NCBI GenBank assembly: GCA_021324465.1
Contig: JAJPJB010000083.1
Location: forward strand, 1 to 50,434
Origin: Hyphomicrobiaceae bacterium
Lineage (GTDB): Bacteria > Pseudomonadota > Alphaproteobacteria > Rhizobiales > Xanthobacteraceae
DNA length: 50,434 nt
Direction of reading: 5' to 3'
How positions within the stretch are numbered: position 1 is the stretch's first letter; each line of letters begins with the position of its first letter. Positions 28,801-36,795 of this stretch are shown in pieces. Both the position numbers and the translations under genes were made by a program. The notes under the pieces were generated by a model that saw only the letters and a program-made list of their open reading frames with translations, searched no databases and had not been told where the DNA came from.

Positions 28801-30661
28801 CATGTCCGGCGACGTGTTCGGCAACGGTCTCCTGCGCGAGAAGACCGCCAAACTCGTCGCCGCCTTCGATCACCGCGATATCTTCATCGATCCGGATCCC
28901 GATCCGGATAAGACTTTCGCCGAACGCAAGCGGCTGTTCGAATTGCCGCGCTCGACCTGGCAGGATTTCAACAAGACGCTGATCTCAGAAGGCGGCGGCG
29001 TCTATCCGCGCAGTGCCAAAGAAATTCGTCTCTCTACACAGGCGCAAAAATTGCTCGGCGTCGGCGAGCGCCTCACTCCGCAAGAGCTCATTCGCGCCAT
29101 CCTGAAGGCGCCGATCGATCTCATCTTCTTTGGTGGCATCGGCACCTATATCCGCGCTGCCGATGAACCCGACGACACAGTCGGCGATCGCGCCAACGAT
29201 GCCGTTCGCGTGGCCGCCAAGGATCTGCGCTGCAAGGTGATTGGCGAGGGCGCCAATCTCGGCATGACACAGCGCGGCCGCATCGAGGCGGCGTTCGGCG
29301 GTATCCGCCTCAATACCGATGCCATCGATAATTCCGCCGGCGTGAACACCTCCGATATGGAGGTCAATATCAAGATCGCGCTCAGCATTCCGCTGCGTGA
29401 CGGTCGGCTCGCGATGAATGCGCGCGACGAGCTGTTGGCCGGCATGACGGACGAAGTGGCAAGCCTGGTGCTGCGTAATAATTATCTGCAGCCACTTGCG
29501 CTCTCGCTCGCGCAGCGCCGCGGCATGGAGGATTTCGGCTTCCTGCAGCGGCTGATCCAGACGCTGGAGACGCGCGGCGTACTCGACCGCGCGGTCGAGT
29601 TTCTGCCCGATGATATGCAGCTGACCGAGCGCCGCCGTCGCTCGCAGCCGTTCACGCGGCCGGAACTGTCCGTCCTGCTCGCTTACGCCAAGCTCAGCCT
29701 GTACGAGGATCTGCTCGAGTCGACGGTGCCCGACGACCCGTATTTGGCCCGTGAACTGGCGCGCTATTTTCCCAACGCCATCACCGAACTTTATCCCGAC
29801 GCGCTCGAACATCATCGCCTGCGTCGCGAGATCATCGCCACCCAGCTCGCCAATTCCATGATCAATCGCGGCGGGCCGTCACTGATCATCCGCGTTTCCG
29901 ATCAGACCGGAGCCGCGCCGCCCGCCATTGCTGCGGCTTTCGCCGCCGTGCGCGACAGCTACGGCATGACGGCGCTCAATGCCGCGATCGACGGCCTGGA
30001 CAACAGGATCTCGGGCAAGCTCCAGCTCGAACTCTATGCGGCCGTGCAGAATCTTCTGCTTGATCGTATCGTCTGGTTCCTGCGCAATGTCGATCTGTCG
30101 AAAGGCCTGGCCGGCATAGTGACCCACTTTCGCGAGGGCATTGCCGCTGTGACCGCCGCCCTGGACGCAGCCCTATCGCCGGCACTTCTGGGCGCACGCG
30201 CGGCGCGGCGGCAGGAACTCATCGCGGCCGGCCTGCCCGACGCCTTGGCCAGTCGCGTCGCGGACCTGCGGGCGCTTGCCGCCGCGCCGGATATCGTGCT
30301 GGTTGCCGATCGAACCGGCCAACACGTCGCGGCGGTGGCGGCGACCTATTTTGCCGCCGGCGCCTTCTTTCGCCTCGATCGCATCACCGCTGCCGCCGAC
30401 AATATTCCCATTGCCGATTACTTCGATCGTCTGGCGCTGGACCGCGCCCGCGACTCCATCGGCGATGCCGAGCGGCGGCTCGCGGCGGCCATGGTCGGTA
30501 ACGGCCTTGCCGGCGCCGGCGCAGTCGAGGCCTGGGCTGCGCCGCGTCGGCACGAGGTCGAGCGCATCCGCCTCGCGATCCACGAGATCGCAAATTCGGG
30601 TCTCACCCTGTCGAAGCTCTCTGTTGCCGCCAGCCTGCTTGGCGATTTGGTGAAGAACTAA
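25817..30661 (+). CDS. NAD-specific glutamate dehydrogenase (large, ~180-kDa class)
   Basis: Oxidative deamination of glutamate to 2-oxoglutarate and ammonia with NAD; a single 1614-residue chain, the expected size of the bacterial large GDH (called GdhZ in Caulobacter, GdhB in Pseudomonas). N-terminal ACT-like regulatory part (VLEIVNDDMPFLVDSVIGEI, HIHVDGM). Catalytic part: GGIRWSDRPQDFRTEILGL, the substrate lysine in VPVGAKGGFVPK, and the dehydrogenase loop VVAADKGTATFSDIAN. NAD domain further on (GEGANLGMTQRGRIE). The ATG at 25817 is preceded by GAGGGGATT, an excellent ribosome site; a GTG at 25769 would be a longer alternative. In Caulobacter this enzyme also links metabolism to cell division. 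The gene stands alone. Confidence 0.97.
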   Translation: MNIQDLLPSDLPDGLGSASDDYANVALIADAGGLLKRRNADIPDDFLAKLFGLAVPEDIERYTADELADIAERSWAFLLERKPGVPKLRFEPAHAKRGIAVLEIVNDDMPFLVDSVIGEINQRGLDIRLFVHPVFVVERDLSGRLVNFKGARTVGGHRESFIHIHVDGMEDAAQRGEIVRELESILADVRVAVQDWQAMLARIRSIIADLRTNPPPLPVDEIAEAIQFMEWIEDDNFTLLGARDYSFNESGDSLEPAFETGLGLLRSRDVRLLQRWNQPLAITPEIRAFLEQPRLLIVTKAAIRSRVHRRVYLDYIGLKRFDRSGKLIGERRICGLFTSTAYTRPARTIPYLRRKVDSIIRRAGFDPASHSGKALVNVLETYPRDDLFQIDEDTLYQFALAILQLDERPRVRVLPRRDRFDRFVSAIVYVPRDRYDGRIRAAVGNYLAKAFNGRISAFHPFFPEGPLVRVHFIIGRNPGAAPNPDRATLDRAVEGIVRSWIDGLYEALVADPDPARGRTLLARYREAFPIDYREVYSPDTARTDIGLIEGLTAERPLGVALYRNDGGALQSAGLKVFSHGRPIPLSERVPVLENMGFRVVDERTYHIQPKERTDVWFHDMTLESALSQDFDLAALKDRLEACFLAVMGGRAESDGYNALVLAAGLGWRDVALIRTISRFLRQIRVPFSQDYMWATLRKYPQAAARLVSLFWTRFNPHLDISSDERRRREAGVAAEIERALQAVEGLDEDRILRCFINAVQAAVRTNFYQLDSGGCVKEPIAIKFASRKVDGMPLPRPLYEVFIYSPRLEAVHLRFGKVARGGIRWSDRPQDFRTEILGLVKAQNVKNAVIVPVGAKGGFVPKHLPSGASREAIQAEGVAAYRLFIGTLLDITDNIGTGTKGVIPPTNVVRHDGDDPYLVVAADKGTATFSDIANALAIAHDFWLGDAFASGGSAGYDHKKIGITARGAWESVKRHFREIDIDIGATPFTVAGVGDMSGDVFGNGLLREKTAKLVAAFDHRDIFIDPDPDPDKTFAERKRLFELPRSTWQDFNKTLISEGGGVYPRSAKEIRLSTQAQKLLGVGERLTPQELIRAILKAPIDLIFFGGIGTYIRAADEPDDTVGDRANDAVRVAAKDLRCKVIGEGANLGMTQRGRIEAAFGGIRLNTDAIDNSAGVNTSDMEVNIKIALSIPLRDGRLAMNARDELLAGMTDEVASLVLRNNYLQPLALSLAQRRGMEDFGFLQRLIQTLETRGVLDRAVEFLPDDMQLTERRRRSQPFTRPELSVLLAYAKLSLYEDLLESTVPDDPYLARELARYFPNAITELYPDALEHHRLRREIIATQLANSMINRGGPSLIIRVSDQTGAAPPAIAAAFAAVRDSYGMTALNAAIDGLDNRISGKLQLELYAAVQNLLLDRIVWFLRNVDLSKGLAGIVTHFREGIAAVTAALDAALSPALLGARAARRQELIAAGLPDALASRVADLRALAAAPDIVLVADRTGQHVAAVAATYFAAGAFFRLDRITAAADNIPIADYFDRLALDRARDSIGDAERRLAAAMVGNGLAGAGAVEAWAAPRRHEVERIRLAIHEIANSGLTLSKLSVAASLLGDLVKN

Positions 30662-30709
30662 GCTTACCGCCAAGCTCGTGCCGGGAAAGACAAGATAGCG
30701 AGCAAAGAG

Positions 30710-30752
30710 AAACAAAAAAGAACCCCAAGCTGATACGCCGCTTGGGGCTCTT
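30710..30752 (-). terminator. Intrinsic terminator, strongest on the minus strand
   Basis: CCCCAAGC (30723-30730), a 9-base loop, GCTTGGGG (30740-30747), with a further four pairs after one mismatch (30718-30721 with 30749-30752). Read on the minus strand the stem is followed by TTCTTTTTTGTTT, a clear T-run; on the plus strand the following sequence (CTCTTAAGTTGTT) is only mildly T-rich. It ends the minus-strand transcript arriving from the YgjP-like gene and may also stop transcription from the glutamate dehydrogenase gene. Confidence 0.75.
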
Positions 30753-30780
30753 AAGTTGTTGCCTCAACTCAGGCTTATCT

Positions 30781-30822
30781 GACCGGGCGGTGGGGTGTCG
30801 GGGGATGGGGAACCGCCCGGTC
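30781..30822. repeat. Perfect 11-bp GC-rich inverted repeat
   Basis: GACCGGGCGGT at 30781-30791 and ACCGCCCGGTC at 30812-30822, separated by a 20-base G-rich loop. It stands next to the terminator in the gene-free stretch and would form a very stable hairpin. Possible roles are a second terminator or the body of a small RNA. Confidence 0.85.
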
Positions 30823-31054
30823 TGGCCTAGTGACGCTCACATAGCGAGCGCTCACCACGAATACAACGCAGATCACGCATTAGTGTTTGCTATTTCTGCT
30901 GCGGCAAAATGCGCGCCTCCGTGACGGTGAAGGAACAGAATGCAGTGCAACAGAGAAATCCACTATGAGCCGCGATTGCACTGCGGGATTACGTGAGATT
31001 ACGTAATTGTCATAAAGCTGAAATGTCAGCGTTGTGCGGGCTACTAGCGCACCA
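30823..31054. other. Gene-free remainder of the 393-base gap after glutamate dehydrogenase
   Basis: I see no credible coding frame. The AT content is higher than around it. GATTACGTGA and GATTACGTAA repeat in tandem at 30987-31006, ending in the perfect palindrome TTACGTAA (30999-31006). A small RNA gene or promoter is possible but nothing shows it directly. Confidence 0.4.
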
Positions 31055-31831
31055 TTAAAAAATTTCTTCGGCGGCGCCGTAGCGATGCAGATCGGTGCCA
31101 TGTAGGTCGAGCCAAACCTTCGCTTTTTCGTGCTCCGGACAAAGGCGCTCCACGAGTCGCCAGAATTTAGGCGAATGATTCATCTCGATCAGGTGCGCCA
31201 CTTCGTGCGCCGCGAGATAATCGAGCACATAGCCTGGCGCCAGGATGAGCCGCCACGAGAACGACAGCACGCCTGTGGTCGAGCATGAGCCCCAGCGGCT
31301 CGACTGATCGCGGACGGTGACTCGCTGAAACCGAAGGCCGAGCTGGTCTGCGAAGCGGCGGCTCGCCGCCTGAAGGTCGCGCTTGGCTTCGCGGCGGAGA
31401 AAGTCGCCGATCCGCCGGCCGATATGGGGCGCGTGCCCCGCAACACAGAGCAGCGCCTCGCCACTTCCATTGATCTCGGTCCACACCGTGCCGCGGGCGG
31501 CACTTCTGTGGGTGATCCGGTGCGGCACGCCGCGCAACGGCAGCACGAGGCCGTCGGCGAAAGGCGCGACCTCGGGCAAGCGGCCAAGGCGAGCTGCGAT
31601 CCAGCCGCCGTGCTTTTGCGCAAAGGCGCCGGCTTCCCTCAGCGTGCCACGCGGCGGAATTGTCAAAATCACTTCACGGGTGGTCGCCTGGATGCGCAGC
31701 GTGTAGCGCCGTGCCTGGCGGTGCCGCCGCAGCCGCACCGGATAGACCGCTCCGTCAAACACAATTTCGATGGTCTGCGGTTCGCTCGGGCGGCGATAAA
31801 GCAGCGCATGTTGCGCCCTCGGCTGCGACAT
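31055..31831 (-). CDS. M48/YgjP-like zinc metallopeptidase (DUF45 family)
   Basis: 258 residues. Zinc site HEVAH (209-213) with a third histidine in EMNHSPKFW (219), and the family signature SSRWGSCSTTG (about 178-187). The N-terminal half (VRLRRHRQARRYTLRI) matches the DUF45 start. Such proteins are predicted cytosolic metal-dependent hydrolases; physiological substrates are not established. The ATG at 31831 (MSQPRAQHALLYRRP) is preferred to in-frame starts further upstream because the extra N-terminal sequence looks like antisense-type junk and would overlap the PHA depolymerase gene. Followed by a terminator at 30.7 kb. Confidence 0.88.
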   Translation of the reverse strand: MSQPRAQHALLYRRPSEPQTIEIVFDGAVYPVRLRRHRQARRYTLRIQATTREVILTIPPRGTLREAGAFAQKHGGWIAARLGRLPEVAPFADGLVLPLRGVPHRITHRSAARGTVWTEINGSGEALLCVAGHAPHIGRRIGDFLRREAKRDLQAASRRFADQLGLRFQRVTVRDQSSRWGSCSTTGVLSFSWRLILAPGYVLDYLAAHEVAHLIEMNHSPKFWRLVERLCPEHEKAKVWLDLHGTDLHRYGAAEEIF

Positions 31832-31917
31832 TGCGGGATCACTCCAGCACTGCAAGCATGTTTGCGGCGTGAATCGCCGCCGATAATGCCATATCGCAGC
31901 GCCGGCGGGGAGACTGC

Positions 31918-33357
31918 CTAAGCGGTGTGAAGCGCAGCGCCGTTGCTCGAGCGGCGTTTGCCCACCCCGATGCGCGACAACAGGCTCTTGTCGCTCATCG
32001 ACAGGATGAAATCGGCAATGCGGGGTGCAATCTCGGCGCGGAACCGCGACCCGTTGAACACGCCATAATGGCCGACGCCGTGTTGCAGCCAATGCGCCTG
32101 CCGGTCCGCCGGAATATTGACGCAGAGCCGGTGTGCGGCCTCGGTCTGGCCGACGCCGGAAATGTCGTCGAACTCACCTTCGATCGTCAGCAGCGCGACG
32201 CGCTTGATCCGGCTCGGATCGACCAGACGCCCGCGGTGGGTCATCTCGCCTTTTGGCAATTGATGCTTGACGAAGACCGTGTCGACCGTCTGCAAATAGA
32301 ACTCGGCCGCGAGATCCATGACGGCAAGATATTCGTCATAGAACTCCTTGTGCTTCTGCGCCGAGTCGCCGTCGCCTCTGACCAGATTGAGAAACAACTG
32401 CTTGTGCGCCTCGATATGGCGATCGAGATTCATGCTGACAAAGCCGTTGAGCTGCAAGAAGCCCGGATAGACGTCGCGCATGAAGCCTGGATTCGGGAAC
32501 GGCACCTTGGTGATCACGTGCGTGCGGAACCAGTCGATGCCGCGCTTTTCGGCGAGCTCGTTGACCGCGGTCGGATTGATGCGCGTGTCGATCGGCCCAC
32601 CCATCAAGGTCATCGTTGGCGGCACATAGGGGTCATTGTCGGCTTCCATCAGCGCGACCGCGGCCAGCACCGGCACCGAGGGCTGGCATACGGCAACGAT
32701 ATTGGTCTCGCCGCCAAGGGCATGAAGAATGGAAATCACGTAGTCGATATAGTCGTCGAGATCGAACGGTCCTGCCGCAATCGGCACCATGCGCGCGTCC
32801 ACCCACTCGGTGATGTAGACGTCATGGTTGGGCAGAAAGGCCTCGACCGTCCCGCGCAAGAGCGTAGCAAAATGGCCCGACATTGGCGCCACGATGAGCA
32901 GTTTCGGCTGCGGCCGGCGCGGCGAATGTTCGAAGGTGCGCTCGAAATGCAAGAGCTTGCAGAACGGCCGCTCCCAGACCGTCGAGACACGAACCGGCAC
33001 GCGTTCACCGCCGACCATGGTCGAGTCGATGCGCCATTCCGGGCGGCCGTAACGCCGTGTCGAGCGCTCGAACAATTCGCAGGCCGCGGCGATCGATTTG
33101 CCGTATGTCGTGTAGGAGAGCGGGTTGATCGGGTTCTTGAAGAACAGGCGCGTCGCATCCGCCCAGGCCCGGGACGGGTTGAGGGCGGCATGGCTCATCT
33201 CGTAAAACCAATAAAGCGGCGTGGACACGAGGACGCCGTGGTCGCCGCCCGCTACGGCAGGCGCGCCGCCAAACTCTCCGATCGCCATCGATGAACCTTG
33301 CCCGGCTTGCTGCAGCGCAGCATTGTGAACGGCATATGTCGGATCGTCAATATACAA
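31918..33357 (-). CDS. phaZ: Intracellular polyhydroxyalkanoate depolymerase PhaZ
   Basis: Breaks down stored polyhydroxybutyrate granules. An alpha/beta hydrolase in which the nucleophile is a cysteine: VAVCQPSVPV (Cys224), as in type I intracellular depolymerases rather than lipase-type GxSxG enzymes. Further motifs: PLYWFYEMSHAALNPSRAWA near the start, LIVAPMSGHFATLLRG, GEFDDISGVGQT (acid) and GVGHYGVFNG (His). The start may be a TTG at 33357, which has AAGGA nine bases upstream, or an ATG at 33288; both keep the catalytic core. The 99-base gap upstream separates it from the ABC permease gene. Confidence 0.92.
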   Translation of the reverse strand: MYIDDPTYAVHNAALQQAGQGSSMAIGEFGGAPAVAGGDHGVLVSTPLYWFYEMSHAALNPSRAWADATRLFFKNPINPLSYTTYGKSIAAACELFERSTRRYGRPEWRIDSTMVGGERVPVRVSTVWERPFCKLLHFERTFEHSPRRPQPKLLIVAPMSGHFATLLRGTVEAFLPNHDVYITEWVDARMVPIAAGPFDLDDYIDYVISILHALGGETNIVAVCQPSVPVLAAVALMEADNDPYVPPTMTLMGGPIDTRINPTAVNELAEKRGIDWFRTHVITKVPFPNPGFMRDVYPGFLQLNGFVSMNLDRHIEAHKQLFLNLVRGDGDSAQKHKEFYDEYLAVMDLAAEFYLQTVDTVFVKHQLPKGEMTHRGRLVDPSRIKRVALLTIEGEFDDISGVGQTEAAHRLCVNIPADRQAHWLQHGVGHYGVFNGSRFRAEIAPRIADFILSMSDKSLLSRIGVGKRRSSNGAALHTA

Positions 33358-33456
33358 CTCAAATTTTCCTTATTGGTTACGAACAGGAGTCGACGCCTTG
33401 CTGGCATTTACAACGCACATAGCGCCCATGCGGAGCGCGTCATGGTCGTTCGGACA

Positions 33457-34302
33457 TTATTCACCGCTCTGCATCAGCGAACCGTGGCGGCGAGCGCTCT
33501 TGAGGAGCTTGAGGAAGCCGAATAATGCCGCGGCGAACAGCACCGCATTGAGCTCGAGCGCATCGATCATCAGGTCGGGGCGAAAGACCTTGTCGATCAG
33601 GAGCGCACGCATTCCTTCAAATACATAGGTAGGCGGCAATGCCCATGCCACTGGTTGCAGCCAGCCCGGCAATGTCGTCACCGGGTAGTAGACGCAGGTC
33701 AGCGGCATGAACAGGAACATGATCGACCAGGCGAGATTCTCAGCGCCCATGCCGTTGCGCAAAAGCAGGCCGGAGACAAAGATGCCGATCGCCCAGCTGG
33801 TCAGCATCAGGTTGAAAAAGAAAGCGACCAGCGCCAAGCCCAGGCCGTAGAGATTGAAGCCGAAGAAGGCAATGGCCAGCAGCGTGACCGGGATCAGCCC
33901 CACGGATAGTCGCACCACGCTCATCACCATCAGCGCCGCAATGAATTCGTGCGGGCGCAGCGGGCTCATCATCAGGTTGCCGATATTGCGCGACCACATT
34001 TCCTCGAGAAACGAGATCGAAAAGCCGAGCTGACCGCGAAACAGGATGTCCCACAGCAGGACCGCGCCGATAAACGTGCCTCCGGCACGGGCGAAGAATC
34101 CGGCATTGGTTGCGACGTAATATTGGAGAAAGCCCCAGGTCACCATCTGCACGGTTGGCCAATAAACGAGATCGATGAGGCGTGGCCAGGACGAGCGCAG
34201 GAGGTACCAGTAGCGCAGCATCATCGCCGCAATGCGCCGCAGCGAGCCGTGCGTCCATCCCCCAATTGCCGGCAGCGCCGCGCTGTCGACGCGATCGGTC
34301 AT
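33457..34302 (-). CDS. ABC-2 type transporter permease
   Basis: 281 residues with about six transmembrane helices (for example WPRLIDLVYWPTVQMVTWGF, FIGAVLLWDILFRGQLGFSI, LGLALVAFFFNLMLTSWAIG, SIMFLFMPLTCVYYPVTTLP). The LxxxMWSRNIGNLMMSPL loop between helices is characteristic of ABC-2 permeases. Its ATG overlaps the ATPase stop by four bases (ATGA), so the two form one exporter, ATPase plus permease. The cargo (lipid, polysaccharide or drug) cannot be told from sequence. Confidence 0.92.
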   Translation of the reverse strand: MTDRVDSAALPAIGGWTHGSLRRIAAMMLRYWYLLRSSWPRLIDLVYWPTVQMVTWGFLQYYVATNAGFFARAGGTFIGAVLLWDILFRGQLGFSISFLEEMWSRNIGNLMMSPLRPHEFIAALMVMSVVRLSVGLIPVTLLAIAFFGFNLYGLGLALVAFFFNLMLTSWAIGIFVSGLLLRNGMGAENLAWSIMFLFMPLTCVYYPVTTLPGWLQPVAWALPPTYVFEGMRALLIDKVFRPDLMIDALELNAVLFAAALFGFLKLLKSARRHGSLMQSGE

Positions 34303-35066
34303 TGCGCCGCCTCCCGCTGAATGCCGCTGCCGCGCGCCACATCAAGAAACACTTCTTCGAGCGTGCGGCGGCCGTAGTGCGCCAAAAGTTTTGGCGGCGT
34401 ATCGTCGTCCTCGATGCGACCGCGCTTCATGATGATCACACGCTCGCACAGCCGCTCGACCTCGAGCATGTTGTGGGAGGCGAGCAGCACGGTGGCGCGT
34501 CGCTCGCGGCAATAGCGCTCGAGATGGCCACGCACCCAATCGGCGGTGTCGGGATCAAGCGACGCGGTGGGTTCGTCGAGCAGCAACACGTCCGGATTGT
34601 TGATCAGCGCCTTGGCGAGCGCCACGCGGGTCTTCTGGCCGGCCGAAAGTTTTCCGGTCGGACGATCGAGCAGATCGGCAAGATCAAGCTGGCGTGCGAG
34701 CTCGGCAAGGCGTCCGCGCAGGTCCTCGACCCCGTACAGCATGCCGAACACGGTCAAGTTCTGACGGACGGTGAGCCGCATCGGCACTTCGACATAGGGG
34801 CTTTCGAAATTCATGCGATGCAGCACGCGATAGCGCTCTTTGGGCATTTCGGCCCCGAGCACGGTCACGCGGCCCGATGTGGGCAGAACCAGTCCCATAA
34901 TGGTCGCGATGGTGGTGGTCTTGCCGGCGCCGTTGCCGCCGAGGAGCCCCGTCACCGAGCCCGGCTTCAGCGTGAACGAAATGCCGTCGACCGCCGCGAC
35001 AGTCTTGTAGATTTTGACGAGGCGATCGACCGAAATCGGGGGTGGGCTTGCCAGCATCGCGCACAT
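34299..35066 (-). CDS. ABC transporter ATP-binding protein
   Basis: Nucleotide-binding subunit, 255 residues. Walker A GGNGAGKT (~43-50), signature LSAGQ (~140-144), Walker B LLLDEPTASLD (~161-171), H-loop in LLASHNMLEV. The start is one of two close ATGs (35066 or 35057; no strong ribosome site before either). First gene of the exporter pair, divergent from the GlcG-like gene with a 127-base gap that must hold both promoters. Confidence 0.93.
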   Translation of the reverse strand: MCAMLASPPPISVDRLVKIYKTVAAVDGISFTLKPGSVTGLLGGNGAGKTTTIATIMGLVLPTSGRVTVLGAEMPKERYRVLHRMNFESPYVEVPMRLTVRQNLTVFGMLYGVEDLRGRLAELARQLDLADLLDRPTGKLSAGQKTRVALAKALINNPDVLLLDEPTASLDPDTADWVRGHLERYCRERRATVLLASHNMLEVERLCERVIIMKRGRIEDDDTPPKLLAHYGRRTLEEVFLDVARGSGIQREAAQ

Positions 35067-35193
35067 TTGGCGCGGCCAGGCGCCGGAGGCAAGGGGAACG
35101 AAGGCCAGCAATGGTGCAGGGCATGGCCGCTGTTCGCGCTCTGGTCTGCACGCATTGGAGATGGCAGAACCGCACCGGGGAGGGCCTCGACAT

Positions 35194-35667
35194 ATGAGCA
35201 CTATCACGCTGGCACAGGCGGAGCGCATTATCGATGCGGCCATAGCGCTTGGCGCGGAGCTGAATTGCCGGCCGATCAGCGTCATCGTCGTCGAGCCCGG
35301 CTGCAAGGTGAAGGCCTTCAAAAAAGAGGATGGCGCGTCCATGATTCGCTTCGAAATGGCGTTTGGAAAAGCTTACGCCGCGCTCTCGCTCGGTCGCAGC
35401 TCGAAGCTCGTGCGCGAGCGCGCGGTGGAGCGGCCGATTTTCATGCGCTACCTGATCGCGGCGAGCGGCGAGCAGATATTTCCTGAGGGCGGCGGCATGC
35501 TGATCCGTGACGAGGCCGGCGAAGTGATCGGCGCGGTCGGCGTGACCGGCGATACCGAAGATCGCGACGAGGAGCTCGCGATTCACGGCATTCATGCAGC
35601 AGGGCTCAAGACGGACGAGGACTGCCGCGGCATGGGCCGGCGCATCGGTCTGCTACCGAAGCCATAG
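35194..35667 (+). CDS. GlcG/HbpS-family heme-binding-like protein
   Basis: 157 residues of the DUF336 family: TLAQAERIIDAAIALGAELN helix at the start, VIVVEPGCKVKAFKKEDGAS, KAYAALSLGRSSKLVRERA, and GGGMLIRDEAGEVIGAVGVTG, the conserved glycine-rich end. Relatives bind heme (HbpS) or accompany glycolate oxidase (GlcG), but many are uncharacterised. The ATG at 35194 has GGGGAGG about ten bases upstream. Followed by the LLM oxidoreductase after 28 bases, likely one transcript. Confidence 0.83.
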   Translation: MSTITLAQAERIIDAAIALGAELNCRPISVIVVEPGCKVKAFKKEDGASMIRFEMAFGKAYAALSLGRSSKLVRERAVERPIFMRYLIAASGEQIFPEGGGMLIRDEAGEVIGAVGVTGDTEDRDEELAIHGIHAAGLKTDEDCRGMGRRIGLLPKP

Positions 35668-35695
35668 TTTTGCAGCCAACAAGAAAAGAGAAGAT

Positions 35696-36739
35696 ATGAA
35701 AATCGGGCTTTTTGATCATGTCGAGCACGGCCAGCGGCCGCTCGCCACTCTGTTTGACGAGCGGTTGCGCTTTATCGAGGCGGCCGACGCGGCGGGCTTT
35801 TATTGCCTGCATGTCGCCGAACATCATGCCACGCCGCTCAGCATGGTGCCGGTGCCCGGCGTCTATCTCGGCGCGGTGGCGCGGGCGACCAAGCGGATGC
35901 GGCTCGGGCCGCTGGTTTATCTTTTGCCGCTCTATTCGCCCCTGCGGCTGATCGAGGAAATCTGCATGCTCGATCATTTGAGCTCCGGGCGACTCGATGT
36001 CGGCGTCGGCCGCGGCGTCTCGCCCTATGAGCTGAAATTCCACAAGGTGGAGCACGACCAATCGCGCGACATCTTCATCGACGCGTTCAAATGCGTCAGC
36101 GCCGGTTTGATCACGGATAAGCTGAGCTACAGCGGCGTGCATTTCACTTACGAGAATGTGCCGATCGCGTTGCGCCCGCTGCAGCAGCCGCATCCGCCGT
36201 TCTGGTACGGCTCCTCCAACGAGATCGGCTCGACCTGGGCCGGCGAGCAGGGCCTGCACTTCGTCACGTTGGGACCGATGGCGACTGCCAAGGCCAATAT
36301 CACAGCCTACAAGGCCGCGCTTGCCAAGCGCGGCGCGCCGGCGCAACCCAAGCCGGAATTTCCCGGCGGCGTGGCGATTGGCGTGCAGCGGCACATTTTC
36401 GTCGCCGACACGGATGCGCAGGCGCGTCGCTTCGGCAAGCCGGCGATGGACGTCCATCTCGCCCATCTGAACTGGCTGCGCACCATGCACGGCCAGAGTG
36501 GACCGACGTCGCGGCTCAATGTGCCGCGTGGCGCCGATTTCGAGGCTTGTGTCGCCGACCGCACGGTGATCGCCGGCTCGCCGCAGACCGTGCGCGCGGA
36601 GATCGAGCGGCAGGCCGAGGAGCTGGGAATCAATTATCTTTTGACGTATCTATTCCTCGGCACGATGTCGCTGCCCGAGGCGCTGCGCTCGCTGCAGCTT
36701 TTCAGCACCGAAGTGATGCCGCATCTGGCGAAGTTGTGA
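35696..36739 (+). CDS. LLM class flavin-dependent oxidoreductase
   Basis: 347-residue TIM-barrel protein of the bacterial luciferase-like monooxygenase family: MKIGLFDHVEHGQRPLATLF start, EAADAAGFYCLHVAEHHATP (the conserved AEHH), the GPLVYLLPLYSPLRLIEEIC strand-helix, LDVGVGRGVSPYEL, and a C-terminal DRTVIAGSPQTVRAEI. It would use reduced flavin to oxidise an unknown substrate. The ATG at 35696 has a purine-rich AAGAGAAG before it. Convergent with fabI. Confidence 0.93.
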   Translation: MKIGLFDHVEHGQRPLATLFDERLRFIEAADAAGFYCLHVAEHHATPLSMVPVPGVYLGAVARATKRMRLGPLVYLLPLYSPLRLIEEICMLDHLSSGRLDVGVGRGVSPYELKFHKVEHDQSRDIFIDAFKCVSAGLITDKLSYSGVHFTYENVPIALRPLQQPHPPFWYGSSNEIGSTWAGEQGLHFVTLGPMATAKANITAYKAALAKRGAPAQPKPEFPGGVAIGVQRHIFVADTDAQARRFGKPAMDVHLAHLNWLRTMHGQSGPTSRLNVPRGADFEACVADRTVIAGSPQTVRAEIERQAEELGINYLLTYLFLGTMSLPEALRSLQLFSTEVMPHLAKL

Positions 36740-36795
36740 CGCCGCACCGCGCATTGACGCGAAGATATTTTCGGGGCGGCCAGCAATGAGGAAGA

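Noticed and set aside
30742-30924. A short plus-strand open frame in the gap after glutamate dehydrogenase
   Set aside because: It runs through the terminator and inverted repeat, has no ribosome site and encodes nothing recognisable.
31927-33294. A plus-strand open frame of 455 codons opposite the PHA depolymerase gene
   Set aside because: Antisense to a protein with the Cys nucleophile box and other motifs; no family pattern in the alternative.
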